DNA from: Alopecurus myosuroides
Taxonomy: Eukaryota > Streptophyta > Magnoliopsida > Poales > Poaceae
Direction of reading: 5' to 3'
DNA length: 64,000 bases
Assembly: GCA_028641055.1 (NCBI GenBank)
Contig: CM054059.1
Span: 437,622,515-437,686,514, forward strand
Part shown: piece by piece, positions 10,989 to 24,200 of the stretch
How the letters are laid out: each line of letters begins with the position of its first letter
How positions within the stretch are numbered: the stretch's first letter is position 1
Notes under the pieces: generated by a model
Seen by the model: only the letters and a program-made list of their open reading frames with translations
Databases searched by the model: none
Told to the model about the DNA's origin: nothing
Translations under genes and position numbers: made by a program

Positions 10989-11919
10989 TTATTTAGTGCT
11001 AAGCAAAGTTTTGCTTCATATAGAAATTGTTCTGGTAACAAGACTTGATCAACCTTGTTAACAAATGATTTTGAATGAAGAGGACAGTATTTTCACTATA
11101 TTTTCACCTTCCCCATTATGTTTTCACCTTGTTATCACCTTGCTACTTTAGTATAATCATGTTTTCCATCATCCATAGTCATGTTTTCATCCTGATTATT
11201 ATGGTTATGCATGTTTTCACCATCCATACTTTTGTTTTCACCACCTCCACCTTTGTTTTCTTTGGTTATTTGTCTATTGGAGTGTCTTAGAACCTCTGGA
11301 GTTCTGTTTTCCGCCTTTCCACATTTGTTTTTCTGGGGTTTTATTAATTATTAAATTCTAAAAATACCTCAAAAATAAAGTTTCTCGAAAAATTCCAAAA
11401 AAATTATAATAATTTTTTAGGTAAAAAATGAGGCATATAGCCACCTAGGGAACCCTAGGGGGGCCCACCAGTCAGGCACACCATAGGGTGGCGCGGCCAG
11501 CCCCCTGGTGGTGCCTAGGCATGGTGTGGGGCCCCCTGGCCCTCCACTAACTCTCTCCCCTGCCAAAGATTCCCTTCTCTCATACCAAACTCAAAACATT
11601 TCCTAGAACCCGAGTTCTTGCTGTTCTTCCTCGAGATTTTTCGATCTCTTTGCTCAACCCACCATTGTTGCTGAAATTTGGTGCATTTTCTCTCTGGTAT
11701 GTGACTCCTCCGATTATCCAAGTAGAATTTTATTTGGTGGAGTATTTCTTGAGTATTTTGGTACTGTAGGTGACAGCTTATGTGAGTTTGCAAGCTTTAT
11801 TTAAGTGGAAACAATTTATTTTTGATGCATGTTTAGATCTCCTATAAGTCTCTAAGGTAGTTTCCACCTTATAGTTGCTTGAAATCAATTTTTGTGATGA
11901 TTGTTGAAAAATTTCAGAA
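10989..11919. other. Spacer and leader with probable intron before the ATHILA-ORF1-like gene
   Basis: Repeated 'gttttcac' words occur at 11090-11260. A GC-rich 'gggggcccacc' block at 11458-11540 is followed by a leader that ends in TTTCAG directly before the AATGG at 11919, consistent with a spliced 5' UTR for the next gene. Confidence 0.4.
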
Positions 11920-13031
11920 ATGGACAGCCACAACTTTGAAGAAATATTTAGGAGTGATGCTCCTAGAAGAACAAGGCGCTCACGTTCATCTACTCTATTG
12001 AGGCCATCCTATAATGAAGATCTTATTGCACCGAACATAGATGATGCGGGAGGCAATGGAATTGCTAATCCATCTAGTTTCCCTTGCTATACATTTTTGA
12101 GAGGTGCGGGTATGCTTGATGACTTCTTGATGCTGATTGAATGGGTTGGTTTAACCAACTACATGCAGGATGACGGTCCCCAATATGCTATTCTCACAAA
12201 AAAAATTGAGTTTTAAATTTCACAACTCACCATATAACCCAACTGTTGCTTTTAAGATATATGGTAGTCCTTTTTCCTTGCCCTTGGAGAGCTTTTGCAG
12301 CATTACAGGTATCAACGCCTCCGGGACAGCGCGCAAGATTCAGGAGAGACCCGCTGATCTTATGGAGCTCTATCGAGGAGTTACCAATAATGATAGCCGC
12401 CCACCTCAGCACGGGAAGATAAGAAACATCCAACTTCCTACTATCAGATATTTCACTTACTATCTTGCTACTAGTATCCTTGGTAGGGAGAACACTAGCA
12501 ACATTTAAAACTATCATATTGCTTTTCTTGATGCTCCACTTAACCGTAGAAACAAGTATAACCTTGGTTCTCTCATTGCTCGCCGCCTAGCTGCTAAGGG
12601 ACCCATTTATGGGGGCATTATTGCTACACGTATAGAAAATGCTCTAGGCTTTTCTATTGCTCCCAATGATGAATTGATAGCTCCTTGTAGACTTAATCTT
12701 GCTGCCATGAAGGCTCGTCATTTTTTTACTGCTAACTCTACTGCTTAAAATTTAGTATATAGAGTTTTATTTATTGATGGAGATGAGAGGGAACTTATTT
12801 TGCCGCATCCCGTTTTGTTCAAAGTTGACATGATGCCATGGTCGCTCCCGAAGGGAGAGCTAGAAGCACAATTGCGCTTAATGGAGTTCCATAGGCAGTA
12901 AATGAGGCGGAATGCGCCTTCCGAGGACTACACCACGCAGTACACCGGGGTGTCCTCGAGCACATATCAGGAGGAGGGCTCATCCTCAACAAACTACGGG
13001 GGCGCCACCTCATGGCCCGCTTGGGATTGAT
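11920..13031 (+). pseudogene. ATHILA-ORF1-like protein in envelope position
   Basis: Starts MDSHNFEEIFRSDAPRRTRR and continues with FLRGAGMLDDFLMLIEWVGL and, after a frameshift near 12205, FKIYGSPFSLPLESFCSITG. This order resembles the ATHILA ORF-1 family (PF03078), in which a W-V/I-G-L/W helix precedes a G-x-x-x-L-x-L-x-x-F-x-x-I-x-G block. Further blocks (SLIARRLAAKGPIYGGIIATR) lie beyond a TAA at 12506-12508. It sits downstream of gag-protease and upstream of the 3' LTR, the usual place of envelope-like genes in Athila elements. Multiple lesions make it nonfunctional. Its biochemical role is not known. Confidence 0.6.
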
Positions 13032-15023
13032 CTCCACTTGGGCCAAAAGCCTAAGCTTGGGGGAAGGTATACCGACATCACACTCATCTTTATATCATGT
13101 TTCTGTCGTTTCTTTGTATATCCATGCTTTCGTTTGTTTTTGTTTCTTTCGTTTCTTTTTTGTTTTGTTCTTGCTTTCCAAAACATAAAAAGACCAAAAA
13201 TATTTATGTTGTTTCTCTTTATTTTCTTATTTAGTTTCTTTTGTTGGTTTGCTTTAGTTTCTCGTTTCGGTTTAATATTCAAAAAAATCCAAAAATATTT
13301 TGCTTTGTTTGCGTGTTTCTTCTGTTCTTGTTTTAATTCGAAAACCAAAAAATATTTGTTGTTCTTCTTTGGTTTTGTAAAGTTTGTTGCAGAGTTCGTC
13401 GGTCTTTCGTGTCTCCATTGGAGCTTGGTTATAATTCTATATTATTCAATCAACACGAGTGAAGAACAATAATGACGATTTATGACAATTCAAGTTGTGG
13501 TGAGAGGCTGGTACGAACTCTATTTGTTTTATTTTTGTACATATACTCATCCATGTGGACATGCTTAGTTTGTTCGCGTAAGGTGCATGTTATTTAATTG
13601 ATGCTTAGTAGTTCGTGCTCTCACATGTTTAGTTCCAACTTATTAATATAAGATAGCATGTCGTATAAATGTTTGCTTGCATTGTTCTATTCATAGAAGG
13701 GTATGACATTGTGGTATCTCCCCCTGATTGTTTCGCTTGAATCGACTTGGCACATGCTCACGCATGCTATGACTGAAAACAAAAAGTCAATTAAGCCTCG
13801 ATGATTTATTTTGCCTCAAAGTATTTGTATCACTTTTATGCCCCTGTTAATTTTGTTTTGTCGCAAGCATGATTATGATAGTTCTTGCTCTCTTGATTGT
13901 CGCTCCCCGTCTATTGCTGACCTTCACTTATACTGAGTATGAGCTCTACGCGTGCATCCAACTCCCAAAAACCAAAGTTTTCCAAATGTGTCTACCATAC
14001 ATTTATCTTCTTTCACTTATACTGAGTATGAGCTCTATATGTGGTATTTAACTGCCACTCCAAGTACATTTCTCATGTGCTACCTTTAAAACCTTCGAAA
14101 AATTATTCCTGTTTTGTGCCCTTGTTTTAGCTCATGAGGACGTAAATAGATAATCTTTATCTCACTTCTTGATTGGATTTCACACTCTAGACTAGTGGCT
14201 TCATCCGCTTATCCAAATGATAGAAGAGTCGGGCGGGGTGCCCAGCCCCAAATTAATACAACAAATTCTCTTTACTATTTTTGCCCATGATTTATGAGTC
14301 AAAGCATAATTGTGTAAACAAAAGAGAAAAAGGGATGACCTTCTACCCAAATGCGTCCTTCTATGGGAGCCGCTCTTGTGAATTCTAGTTGGCTTGTGAT
14401 GTATTGTATTGTCTGTTTACCATTCGTTGACATAAGCATACACCTCTCTGCAAAATGTTTTCAATGTCTCTGTTTAATAAAATAAAAATCTCTAGCACAT
14501 GAGTTAATCCCTGCTTCCCTCTGTGAATGTCCTTTCTTTTATTTTTATGCTGAGTCTTCACCTTCTCACTTTATGCACCTTCTTGAGAGCATGGATGTCA
14601 TTCTTAGTGTAATGTGCTTGTCCCAGAACACGGTTGATTGTGGTATAAATTTGATGCTTGTATCTTTGATATCTTTAATTTAGTCTTCATTCGAACTTCA
14701 GAGGTGCCCTAGCATTTATGTTTTTCTCCATTATTAAGGAAAATCGAGTACACTTTATCATACCCTATTATGAGCATTGCAATCCTGCAGATTGATATAC
14801 TTCATGTTGTTTATTATTACTTTGTTGGTATCTCTTCATAGTTTGCATAACTGCTAGGTGACTTTTATTTTGCATACATCTTATTATGAATTGCTTAGCA
14901 CTTGATCATATAGTGAGTATATTTATATCATATGAAACAAATGTGTTCGTAAAAGTTCTTTTATCGCACTCAGTTGTAACTGAATTGCTTGAGGACAAGA
15001 AATAAGCTAAGCTTGGAGGGAGT
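13032..15023. other. Noncoding 3' region of the Athila-like element
   Basis: Starts with an 'agcttgggggaagg' purine tract (13056-13069) and runs through T-rich sequence to a second polypurine tract just before the LTR (15011-15022). I see no coding sequence. Confidence 0.5.
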
Positions 15024-15331
15024 TGATACGTCCAAAACGTATCTCCTTTTATGGATACTTTTTCTATTGTTTACCTCTAAACTTGTGAGTTTTGGATACA
15101 ACTAACACGGACTAACATTGTTTTCAGCAGAATTGCCTTGGTGTCTTGTTTTTATGCAGAAAAATCAACTTTCGGGAAAATGCACAGAAAAAATCCCGAA
15201 GACCTTAAAACACCCGAAGACCCCTAGACCCAGAAGGAGTCCCGGAGAGGGGCCAGGAGGGGGCCACACCACACCTGGGAGCGCATCCCTCGGGCTCCCC
15301 TTTCGATTACATATGCCCCTTGTCGAATCCC
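15024..15331 (+). mobile_element. 3' LTR of the Athila-like element, first part
   Basis: Begins TGATACGTCCAAAACGTATC immediately after the polypurine tract. Interrupted by the Tat element at 15332. Confidence 0.75.
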
Positions 15332-15811
15332 TGACTCAACAAATCCCTTCGATGAACCTATCGGGTTTCGATTAGGAGAACCCATGAGCACTGGTGGAAT
15401 CGTCGGCTAGACAGGGGGCGAGATTTACCCAGGTTCGGGGCCCTCATAGAGGTAAAACCCTTACTCCTGCCTCTTGTCGATCTGTATTAAAGATTAGATC
15501 GGTTACAAAGGTTGTGCTCGAATCGAGAGTAGGTCTCGAGTTCAAGGCTTTTGGTCGTGCGGTATTGCTTGGTCCTCTCTCGGGGGCTCTCCTGGCCTTA
15601 TATAGGCGGCCAGGTCTCGAGTTCTACCCGGAGAGGACTCCAACCCTAATTAGGTCGGTTACATGTTTTCTAACTTAACCCGCAAGTTTAGTGCGGGTGG
15701 GCTTCACGTGGGCCTTCTGGAGTATTCCAAGGGCTCCTCTTCCTGGGCCTTCACCTTGGGCCTGAGAGGGGGTATCCTTATCCGCAGGATCCAGAATCCA
15801 TATCTTCGTCA
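15332..15811 (-). repeat. 3' LTR of the Tat element
   Basis: 480 bp, ends TG..CA. Minus-strand TATA-like CTATATAAGG at about 15598-15607. Differs from the other LTR by five transitions. Confidence 0.9.
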
Positions 15812-16982
15812 GTAGCCCCCGAGCGTTTGCTCGAGTGGGAATTTTCCAGTCGAGTAGACGGTCAAACCTTTTTTTTGGCCTTGCTTTTCCTTTGAATAAA
15901 CAGCTTGGCTCCTTACTGTTTTGAAGGGTGTGTTCCCTGTGCAATGAATCCTTATGCTCGAGTGTCGAGCGACTTAGGTGCCTGTTATTGCGGCTTTATT
16001 TGCAGAAGGATGCGGCACAGTAGCTTGGCTCTCCCGAGAGATCAGGGCCAATTAATTGCGACTAGGGCAAAAACATTCCTGGCCTACACAGATTCGAGAC
16101 CTCCGACTCGAACCCGATAAGGTGATTGTTGCGACTGGGCCGTTGTGGACTTATCGAGTCGAACTTAACCTATGAGGGTACCCGGCGCGCCCGCTAGGAT
16201 TTTTCTTCGTGTTGTTGACACGGAACTATACCGGAGGACGCAGCTTTCGAGTGCGATTCCAGGCCCTTAAGAAAGATCTTTTTGGGTCTTACCTTCATAT
16301 TCGAAGAATATGGCATCCGGATGTGCCTAGTCGGCTGAACAATCCACGTTTTTATGATGTAGAAATATCATGCGTGAATGGAGGTAGGTTCTTTCTACCC
16401 GAATGATTGATTAAGACTCAGTCGAAAGAGTTTTCGTACTGTAGATAGTCGTGCCCATATGAAAGAGTTTTCATGTTTGGACTGTTGCGCCTATACGAAA
16501 GAGTTTTCGTGTATAGGATAGTTCTCTTGTTTAAAAGAAGTCTTGCTCCATGATTTATTCGCAAAGTAATTGCCTTTAGTCGAAGGAATTTCATACGAAG
16601 CTATTTTCGTGTTTGAATTGTCCATTCGAAAGTTCTTGAATTTGATGATGCGTGCCATGACGTCATGGCGCACTTTTCTCCTCCCGATGGGACGTGACGG
16701 AGTGGTAGCAGATGGGCTGGCCCACCTAGTCAGCTTTTTGACCGGGAAACGAGACGCCGCCTCCGTTTTTTACACGAACTGCGCAGTAAATGCGCACGAT
16801 CTTCTGTTAAGATCGTGGCACGGAACAGCGTTCACCGCCCCTTCGTTTCATCTTCACACGTGGTGGCTGCGATACGTGCCACGTAGCGCATCGAGTGGCT
16901 GAGATTTTCCCAGCCTTTGCCTTCAACCATCTTCTTCCTCGTGCTCATCTTCTTCCTTGCGCTCGAGCTCACACTGCTAGCC

Positions 16983-19932
16983 ATGGCCGGAGGCAAAAGA
17001 CGTGGTGCTGCTACTTCCGCATCCGGAGACGTTTCCGCGCAACCGGCACCTCGGGCCGGCGACTGGCGCTCGCCCAATACCACCGCGAAGAGCATCAAGG
17101 AGATGCAGCGGGAGGGGCTGCTGCCGGCTGAATCTGAGAAGCGGGTGCGCCTCGGGAAGAAAGAAGAGGTACCAAACCCGCAATCGAACGAGCGCGTGAT
17201 CTTTGCGGACCACGTGTCTCGGGGTCTTTCCTTCCCTCTCCATCATTTTCTCCTCGGGTTGCTGTATGTCTATGGCATACAGCTTCACGATCTTCCTCCG
17301 AACGCGGTGCAGCACATTTTGTGCTTCATCGTGTTCTGCGAATGCTTTCTTGGCATTCGCCCTCATTGGGCGCTGTGGAAGGCCCTCTTCAAAGTTTGCA
17401 TCTTCCGCGAGAAATCGCGGGTGGACTCCGAGCCTGGCGAGCCGCTGCGCATAGGCGGCTTTGGGATCCAGGCGCGACTGGAGAGCAGCCACTTCAACAT
17501 GGCACTTCGTCGACTCCGCCCAAGGCTGGCGGAAAAAGTGGTTTTACGTCATCGACAACAGCTCGGGTGGGCTCGTGGAATTCCACCCGTTCGCTGTTTT
17601 GAAGAGGCGGAAGTCCTGGGCGCACAAGCTGTCAGCCGAAGAAACCCAGGTCGTCACGCCCCTACTCGCAAGAGTGTCCGCTCTCCGGGATCAAACCGCC
17701 GGAGTGGTACTCAACGGGCTGCACCTGGCGAGTATTTTTCTGAAGCGCAGGATCCAGCCGCTGCAACAAAGGCCTTCCACCATGTGGGAATACCAAGGCG
17801 CTGAGGACCCTAGCCGAGTGAGCCGCGAGGAACTTTCGAACGCTGAGTTCGAGAAGAAAATCGCGGCTGTCACCAGCTTGAAGGTGGGGGAGAAGTTCCC
17901 CGACTGCTCAGTCGAAGCCTTCGACGCTTCGAAACCTCCACCAGCCGAGGTTAGTTTTATCCTTCCTGTTCGTCATTATTTTCTTCTTTGCTTTAAGTCT
18001 TTGGTCGACTGAAATTCTTCTCGCCTCCCTCTTCCGTCTTTGTAGAGCTTAGCGGTGGCGAACTGCTACCCGCCAGTTGCGGGAGAGGACGCCTCGGAGT
18101 TATTGGCGAGTCACCTGGACGGCTTAGCCGATACCAGTGTAGCCGATGCTTCCTCGAGCTCCGAGGACGATTCTTCGGATGATGCGGAGGGCTCGAATGG
18201 CGGCCTACGTCGTTGCAAGCGTCGTCGGGTAGAGGACGATAACGAGGCTACCTCCAAGGATAATTCCTTAGAGGAATCGCCCGGGAAGGCCCCTATCTCC
18301 GCGACTCCACTTCGCTCCCTCGCCCCTTCGCCTTCATTCCCAGTAATCGCAACCGCTTGGAACGCGGATTTGCTGGATGAAGATGAAGATGACGAGTAAG
18401 TTATTTTCCTCGTTCTTAGTCGAACGTTCTTTCTTCCGCGCTTATGTTTGATTCCTTGTTCTTTTTTGCTGCAGTGTGCAGGCCATCAGCCCTCGCAGGT
18501 ACGCTTCTTGTGTTCCTCCCGAAAAGAGGAACAAGGCAGGAACTGCGGGTGGAGCTCCCAATGTTGGCACCGTCCAGAATTCTCCCAGCGCAGCCCCCAA
18601 TGCAGCGACTGCGGAACGTGAAGCTCCTAGCTTTGCCGCCAGGACTTCAGCTTCGAAAGAAGCGACGGACAGCTCCGCAGATCCTCTCTCCCGCGCCACG
18701 GGCCAGGTAAACTTTGTAGTTTGTCTTCGCATTTGTATCGGGTGCACGACAGTGCTCCCGATGGGAGTAGCCCCCGAGGCTGTAGTCGATTGCTTGCGAT
18801 CGGCTACAGGCTCAAAATCTTGCTTTATTTTCTTCGTCTTTATTTCTATCGGGTGCACGTCAGTGCTCCCGATGGGAGTAGCCCCCGAGGCTGTAGTCGA
18901 TTGAATTCAATCGAGTACAGGCTCTAATTTACATCTTCTAATTCTTCTACTTCTGTACTTTTGCAGTCGCTTGTTGACTCGCTTGCGGCGATCGGTCGCC
19001 GCGTTGTTCTTGCCGAATCGGAGTGCGAGAGGCTTCAGTCACACTGTAGTCGATTCCACACCGAGAACGAGCTCCTTAAGAGTAAATCTCATTGTCTTCT
19101 TTTGTTTCTGTTCTCGTGTCCATTCTTGATGTCTAACAAATGTTATTGCGCAGCTCAACTCGAACATTCGGAGTCCGAGAGAGTCAAGCTCTCTGAGCGG
19201 GCAACCGCTCAGGAAGCTAATTTAGCGGCTGTTCGACAAGAGCTGGAGGCCTCCCGCATGCGGTCGGAGGATCTTGACAGGCAACTCGCGGATGCGAGAA
19301 AAGCTTTGAAGGATCAACAGGAAGCTGGCAATAAGGCCGATTCTGACCTTGTCACATTCCTCCGTCCCCTTGCTGAGCGTTTCGCGGGTAAGTGGCCTAG
19401 GCTCTCGCAATTGTATCTTTTGTCTTGGTGAACTTGCGAAATTTTGACATTCTTTTCCTTTGCAGGTCTTCTGGATGTTCCTTTGGAGATCCCTGGGATC
19501 CAGCGAGTAGATGTGTTAACCGACACACTTGCTCAACTCAAGAGGCACGCCGAAGGAGTGTGCTCCTTGATTGGAGATGCCACTCAAGTGTTGTCGCAAT
19601 TGCACAGTCGCTTCCTCGCCAACGCTGTACCTCCATCTGCACTAGACGGCCTGCTGAAGATCTTCTCGGAGGGCAATCTCCTGGATGCTTACGCAGTCGC
19701 CCAGTCGGAGTCTGGTGCGAAGACTGCGATTCAGTTCGCGCTGGCGCACGGAGTCAATGGTTTGGAGGAGGCCTACTCAGCTCTTCCAGTCGACCCCTCG
19801 ACAGGCAAAAAGGTACGGCTCTCTCGTTTTGGCGAGCAGGCCACCATTTTTGCTCGGAAGCTGTCTGAGCTATTTGCTCGACTGAAAGGAGGGGCGACTG
19901 CCACTAGTGGGAGCACCACTGTAGTTTCTTAG
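16983..19932 (+). CDS. Antisense gene (aORF) of the Tat element, PF04195-like, multi-exon
   Basis: Runs opposite to gag-pol. Proposed exons: 16983-17949, 18046-18395, 18475-18706, 18967-19081, 19154-19387 and 19466-19932. All introns are GT-AG and phases match across every junction, including a GA|T aspartate. The N-terminal third (LPLHHFLLGLLYVYGIQLHD-like block, then CECFLGIRPHWALWKALF) matches the 'putative gypsy type transposon' domain PF04195. Then come an acidic, serine-rich region, a basic stretch and coiled-coil-like exons (SESERVKLSERATAQEANLA). A single inserted base near 17504 shifts the frame between FNMA and FVDSAQGWRKK, so this copy is probably not translated intact. The start is the ATG at 16983. 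The protein's function is unknown. Such genes are known from Tat-lineage and Grande-type elements. Confidence 0.7.
18736..18923 (+). repeat. Two ~78-bp intronic repeats, 111-bp period, with PPT-like core
   Basis: The block starting TATCGGGTGCACG occurs at 18736 and again at 18847, each containing GGGAGTAGCCCCCGAG and ending near GGCTC. Both lie in intron 3 of the antisense gene. Confidence 0.8.
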
Positions 19933-20146
19933 TTTTGTTCTTTTTTCCTTTCCTTCGTGAATGTAATGAACCTTGGGATGTATTCCCGTATTTTCATCGT
20001 CTTTAATCGAAGTGTTCATTCTGGAAATTGCCTCCCGTAGTTTGTGTATTTTCTCCCGATGGGAGTAGCCCCCGAGCACTTTTGTCAGATGTGCGACTAG
20101 AAATACTTCGAATAGGGCTTCTTACTTCTTTCCTTGTATTCTTCCA

Positions 20147-20956
20147 GGCTACCGGGGTAGTTGCAGAATCTTCGAGTGGACATGCTACTCCAGTAAATCC
20201 CCTTGTTGCCGCGGTTGGCACCTATGCTGGTCTTCGTGATAAGGTCCGGGAGGGTGAGCGTCAGCTTAAAGCTTTGCGCGGTATAGCCGATGTGGCGAAG
20301 TCCAAGCAAAAACTGGCGGCTGAACGTGAGCAGTTCCTGATGGATGAATTATCGCTGGTTGCGAGGGATTTGCTGTGTAAGTAATACAGCCCCCGTGTCT
20401 TCTTTTTGCTTTGTTTCCTTAGCTGATGAAGCATGCTTGCTCTTCAGTTGTCAGACCTGATGACAGGGAAGAAAAGCAGTGGGTTGAAAACCATATAGTT
20501 CAGGGGGCTGGTAGCTCAAATCCTCATGCGAGTAACTTCTGGTCTGATCGCAGTCGAGGATTTGTGATGGCCACCTTGAAGTTCCGTGTTCTGCAAGCGA
20601 GAATTCTCGTGAGTTCTTTTCACGAGGTCCTGATTGCGATGAACGCTGCTTTCTACCCACTCGAAAGGGGTCCTGAAGACTGGAGCTATCTTCTCAGGTT
20701 GTATGGACGTGAACGAGAGGTTCGCGTGTGTGTGCGCAATCAAATGACATGCGGCGCGGTTGTAGCTCTATCCTTTGTCCGAATATGGTATCCTGAAGTA
20801 GATTTTAACTCCGTAGCCAGGCTCCCAGATGATCCAATCGATGATATTTCCCCCTTCTATGATGTTGTTCGTCCTGCAGCGGAGAAAATCATCCGATTGT
20901 CCTCTGAGGAGGTAGATAGAGTTTTGGCGACTGAGAATGCTCAGCGCTTTGATTGA
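20147..20956 (+). CDS. Downstream exons of the Tat antisense gene region
   Basis: After an acceptor (TTCCAG, 20146) an exon encodes a helical segment (GLRDKVREGERQLKALRG). A donor (GTAAGT) lies near 20377. The following block, from about 20447 to the TGA at 20954-20956, encodes 'LKFRVLQARILVSSFHEVL' and 'NQMTCGAVVALSFVRIWYPE'. This resembles the C-terminal domain of other Tat antisense proteins. The upstream exon set ends with its own stop at 19932, so these exons are either an alternative 3' end or a second small gene. Which is used cannot be told from sequence alone. Confidence 0.5.
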
Positions 20957-21233
20957 TTTTCGGATGCGCATATCCTGTATCCTTGTATAGTTTGTAAAAC
21001 CGTTGTAAGGTGTATAACCTTGTATGTATGCTTTTTTCCTGTAATGCTTAGTTGTAGGCGTAGCCCCCGTGCGTTTATGGGGTGTGTTCCTGTAACTTTT
21101 GAGCGCGTAAAAATAGGAAGTTGCGAATGAATATGATGGAGAAACCATGTTTTTATTGCGATGACTGAGAAGCCATGTATTCGAGCTACAAGAGTGGCTA
21201 GCATAGCCTTATTTGTTGTGAGAACAAGTAAAC

Positions 21234-24200
21234 CTAGGGATAGAATTTGCGGAGGTGCGCAATATTCCAAGGATTGGAATAGATTCCTCCAGTCGATGGA
21301 TTCTTCAACCTGTAGGCTCCACCTGGGATTACTTCGTGTATGATGAAGGGTCCTTCCCAGGGTGGTTCGAGCTTATGTCCTTCCTTCTGCTTGAGTCGCA
21401 GCACTAGATCTCCAGCCGCGAATGCTCTGTGGCGTATGCGGCGACTATGATAGTTTCGCAGGGATTGCTGATATACTGCGGATCTGGCGAGTGCGATGTC
21501 CCGCATTTCGTCGAGTGCATCCATATCTTCCGCAAGTGCCCTGTTAGAGGTTTCTTCGCTGTAGGCCACAACTCGTGGGGCGCTGAATCGAACGTCCTCG
21601 GGGAGGACTGCTTCTGCGCCGTATACCATGAAAAATGGCGTGTATTTTGTAGACCGGTTAGGAGTTGTGCGGAGGCTCCATAGGACGGAGGGTAATTCGT
21701 CCGTCCAATGTCCTGCGGTGGGATGTAGACGATCGAGTAAGCGTTTCTTGATGCCAGCCGAAACTAAGCCGTTGGATCTCTCGACTTGTCCGTTCGTTTG
21801 CGGGTGGGCAACGGAAGCAAACTTGAAGTTGATGCCCTTTTCCTCGCAGAACTGTTGCGTTTCCTTTGCTGTGAAATTTGTACCATTGTCTGTAATGATG
21901 TCGTGTGGCACACCAAATCTGCATACGATGGAGTCGAGGAACTTGACGGCGCATTGGGCACTAGCCGAAGTTACTGGCGTGGCCTCGATCCATTTGGTGA
22001 ATTTGTCGACTGCGACCAGCAAGTGTGTATATCCTCCAGGGGTGGACTTGCGTAGTGGTCCGACCATGTCTAGCCCCCATTGTGCGAAGGGCCAGGCAAT
22101 GGGTATCATGTGTAATTCCGTAGCAGGTGCATGTGGTCTTGGTGCGAATCGCTGACAGGCATCGCATCGTTCGACCAGGTTCTTAGCGTCGGTAGCTGCT
22201 GTCAGCCAGTAGAATCCTGCTCGGAAGGCCTTCCCCTTTCCAGCTAGCATGATGTCCGCAGTCTCCTTGGTGGATGTCATGGAGCAATTCTTTGCCATCT
22301 TCGGGTGCGATGCAGCGCTGAAGTATTCCCGAGATGCTTTGCTTGTATAATTCCCCATTGACTACCCGAAAGGATTTGCTGCGTCTGATTATTTGTCGAG
22401 CCTCGCGTGGGTCAGCCGGGAGCTGTCTGTTGGTCAGGTAGTCGAGATATTTCTGCGTCCAGACTGACTCGACCAGAAAAACCTGTCGTGATATGTTATG
22501 AATGAGCTCGATAAGGGCGACTTGCGGGCTGACCTCTATTTCTGGCACTGCTATTGCTTCTGCAGCTTTCTTGATTTTTACCGATCGCTTGATCATCCGT
22601 TCGAAATATATTCCTGGTGGTATGGGTGTATTCGTGGAACCCATGTTTGCCAGTCGATCTGCTTCTTCGTTGCTGGATCTTGCGATGTGCTTTAGCTCGC
22701 ATCCTTTAAAACTTCCTTCGAGTAGATTGTACATGTCGCGATACGCGATCATGTTTTCGGCGATTGCGTCACACTCTTTCATTGTTTGTTGCATAATGAG
22801 ATTGGAGTCGCCGTAGATCATTAGGCGAGTAGCTCCACAGGCGATTGCCATCTTCATCCCGTGCAACAAGGCTTCGTACTCTGCGTCGTTGTTTGATGCC
22901 GGATCATCTGGTGGAAAATCCAATCGTAGGACGTATTGCAGCTTGTCTCCCTGAGGGGATATAAGAACTATTCTAGCTCCTGCTCCTTCGTTTCTCTTGG
23001 ACCCGTCAAAGTACATTATCCAATTGCTCGTGTACTCGGGTGGTCCTGGCGTTTGCAATTCTGTCCATTCGCTTAGGAATTCAACAAGTACCTGGGATTT
23101 GATTGCGCTTCGTCCTGCGTAAGTGATGTCCCAAGCGCCCAACTCGATGTTCCATTTTGCTATTCTTCCGGATGCCATAGGGTTGTTCATGATCGTCCCG
23201 AGTGACGCATCATTAACCACTGTAATGGCGTGTTCCTGGAAATAATGTTTGAGCTTGTGGGCGGTAAGAACAACTCCGTATGCGAGCTTCTGGTAGTGAG
23301 GGTAGCGTTGCTTGCATGGTGAGAGTACTTCGCTAATGTAATATATTGGACGTTGAACTCCGTGCGCTTTGCCTTCCTCAGGTCGTTCGACCACGATTGC
23401 TGTGCTGATGACCTGGTGTGTGGCGGCTAGGTACAAGAAAAGTGGCTCCCCTTCTCGCGGTGTTGCGAGGATGCGCCTACTTTGCAATGACCGCTTCAAA
23501 TCTGCGAATGCTTGCTTGGCTTCGGGTGTCCACTCGAATTTGTCTGTCTTCTTCAACAACTTGTAGAAGGGTAATGCTTGCTCCCCCAATCGTGCGATGA
23601 ATCTGCTTAGGGCGGCTAATCGCCCTGCGAGCTGTTGTACTCCGCGCAGGTTGGTTGGCTCCTTCATGGTTAAGATAGCTTGTATTTTCTCCGGGTTGGC
23701 TTCAATGCCTCTGGCGGATACCAGGTACCCGAGAAGTTTTCCTGCCGGAACGCCAAAGACACATTTGGTCGGATTGAGCTTGATCCTGTATGCGTTGAGG
23801 GCGTCGAATGTTTCTCTAATATCTTCAAGGAGTGTGTCCTCAACTCGAGTCTTGATGACAATGTCGTCAACGTACACTTGCACGTTCTTGCCAATGAGGT
23901 TGGCGAGGCATCTTTGCATGCAGCGCTGATATGTTGCGTCTGTGTTCTTCAGCCCGAAGGGCATTGTTGTGTAGCAGTAGACACCGTGAGGTGTGATGAA
24001 TGCTGTCTTTTCTTCATCCTCCTTTTTCATTCGGATCTGATTGTATCCCGAATAGGCGTCCAGGAAGGAGAGGCGTTGGCAGCCTGCTGTAGAATCCACG
24101 ATCTGGTCGATTCGCGGGAGGGGAAAATTATCCTTGGGGCAATGCTTATTTAACGACGTGTAGTCGATGCACACCCGAAGGATATCCGTGTTCTTTTTGG

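Noticed and set aside
12912..13472. 186-codon phenylalanine-rich frame as a membrane protein
   Set aside because: T-rich noncoding 3' region of the Athila-like element. Hydrophobicity follows from T-rich codons.
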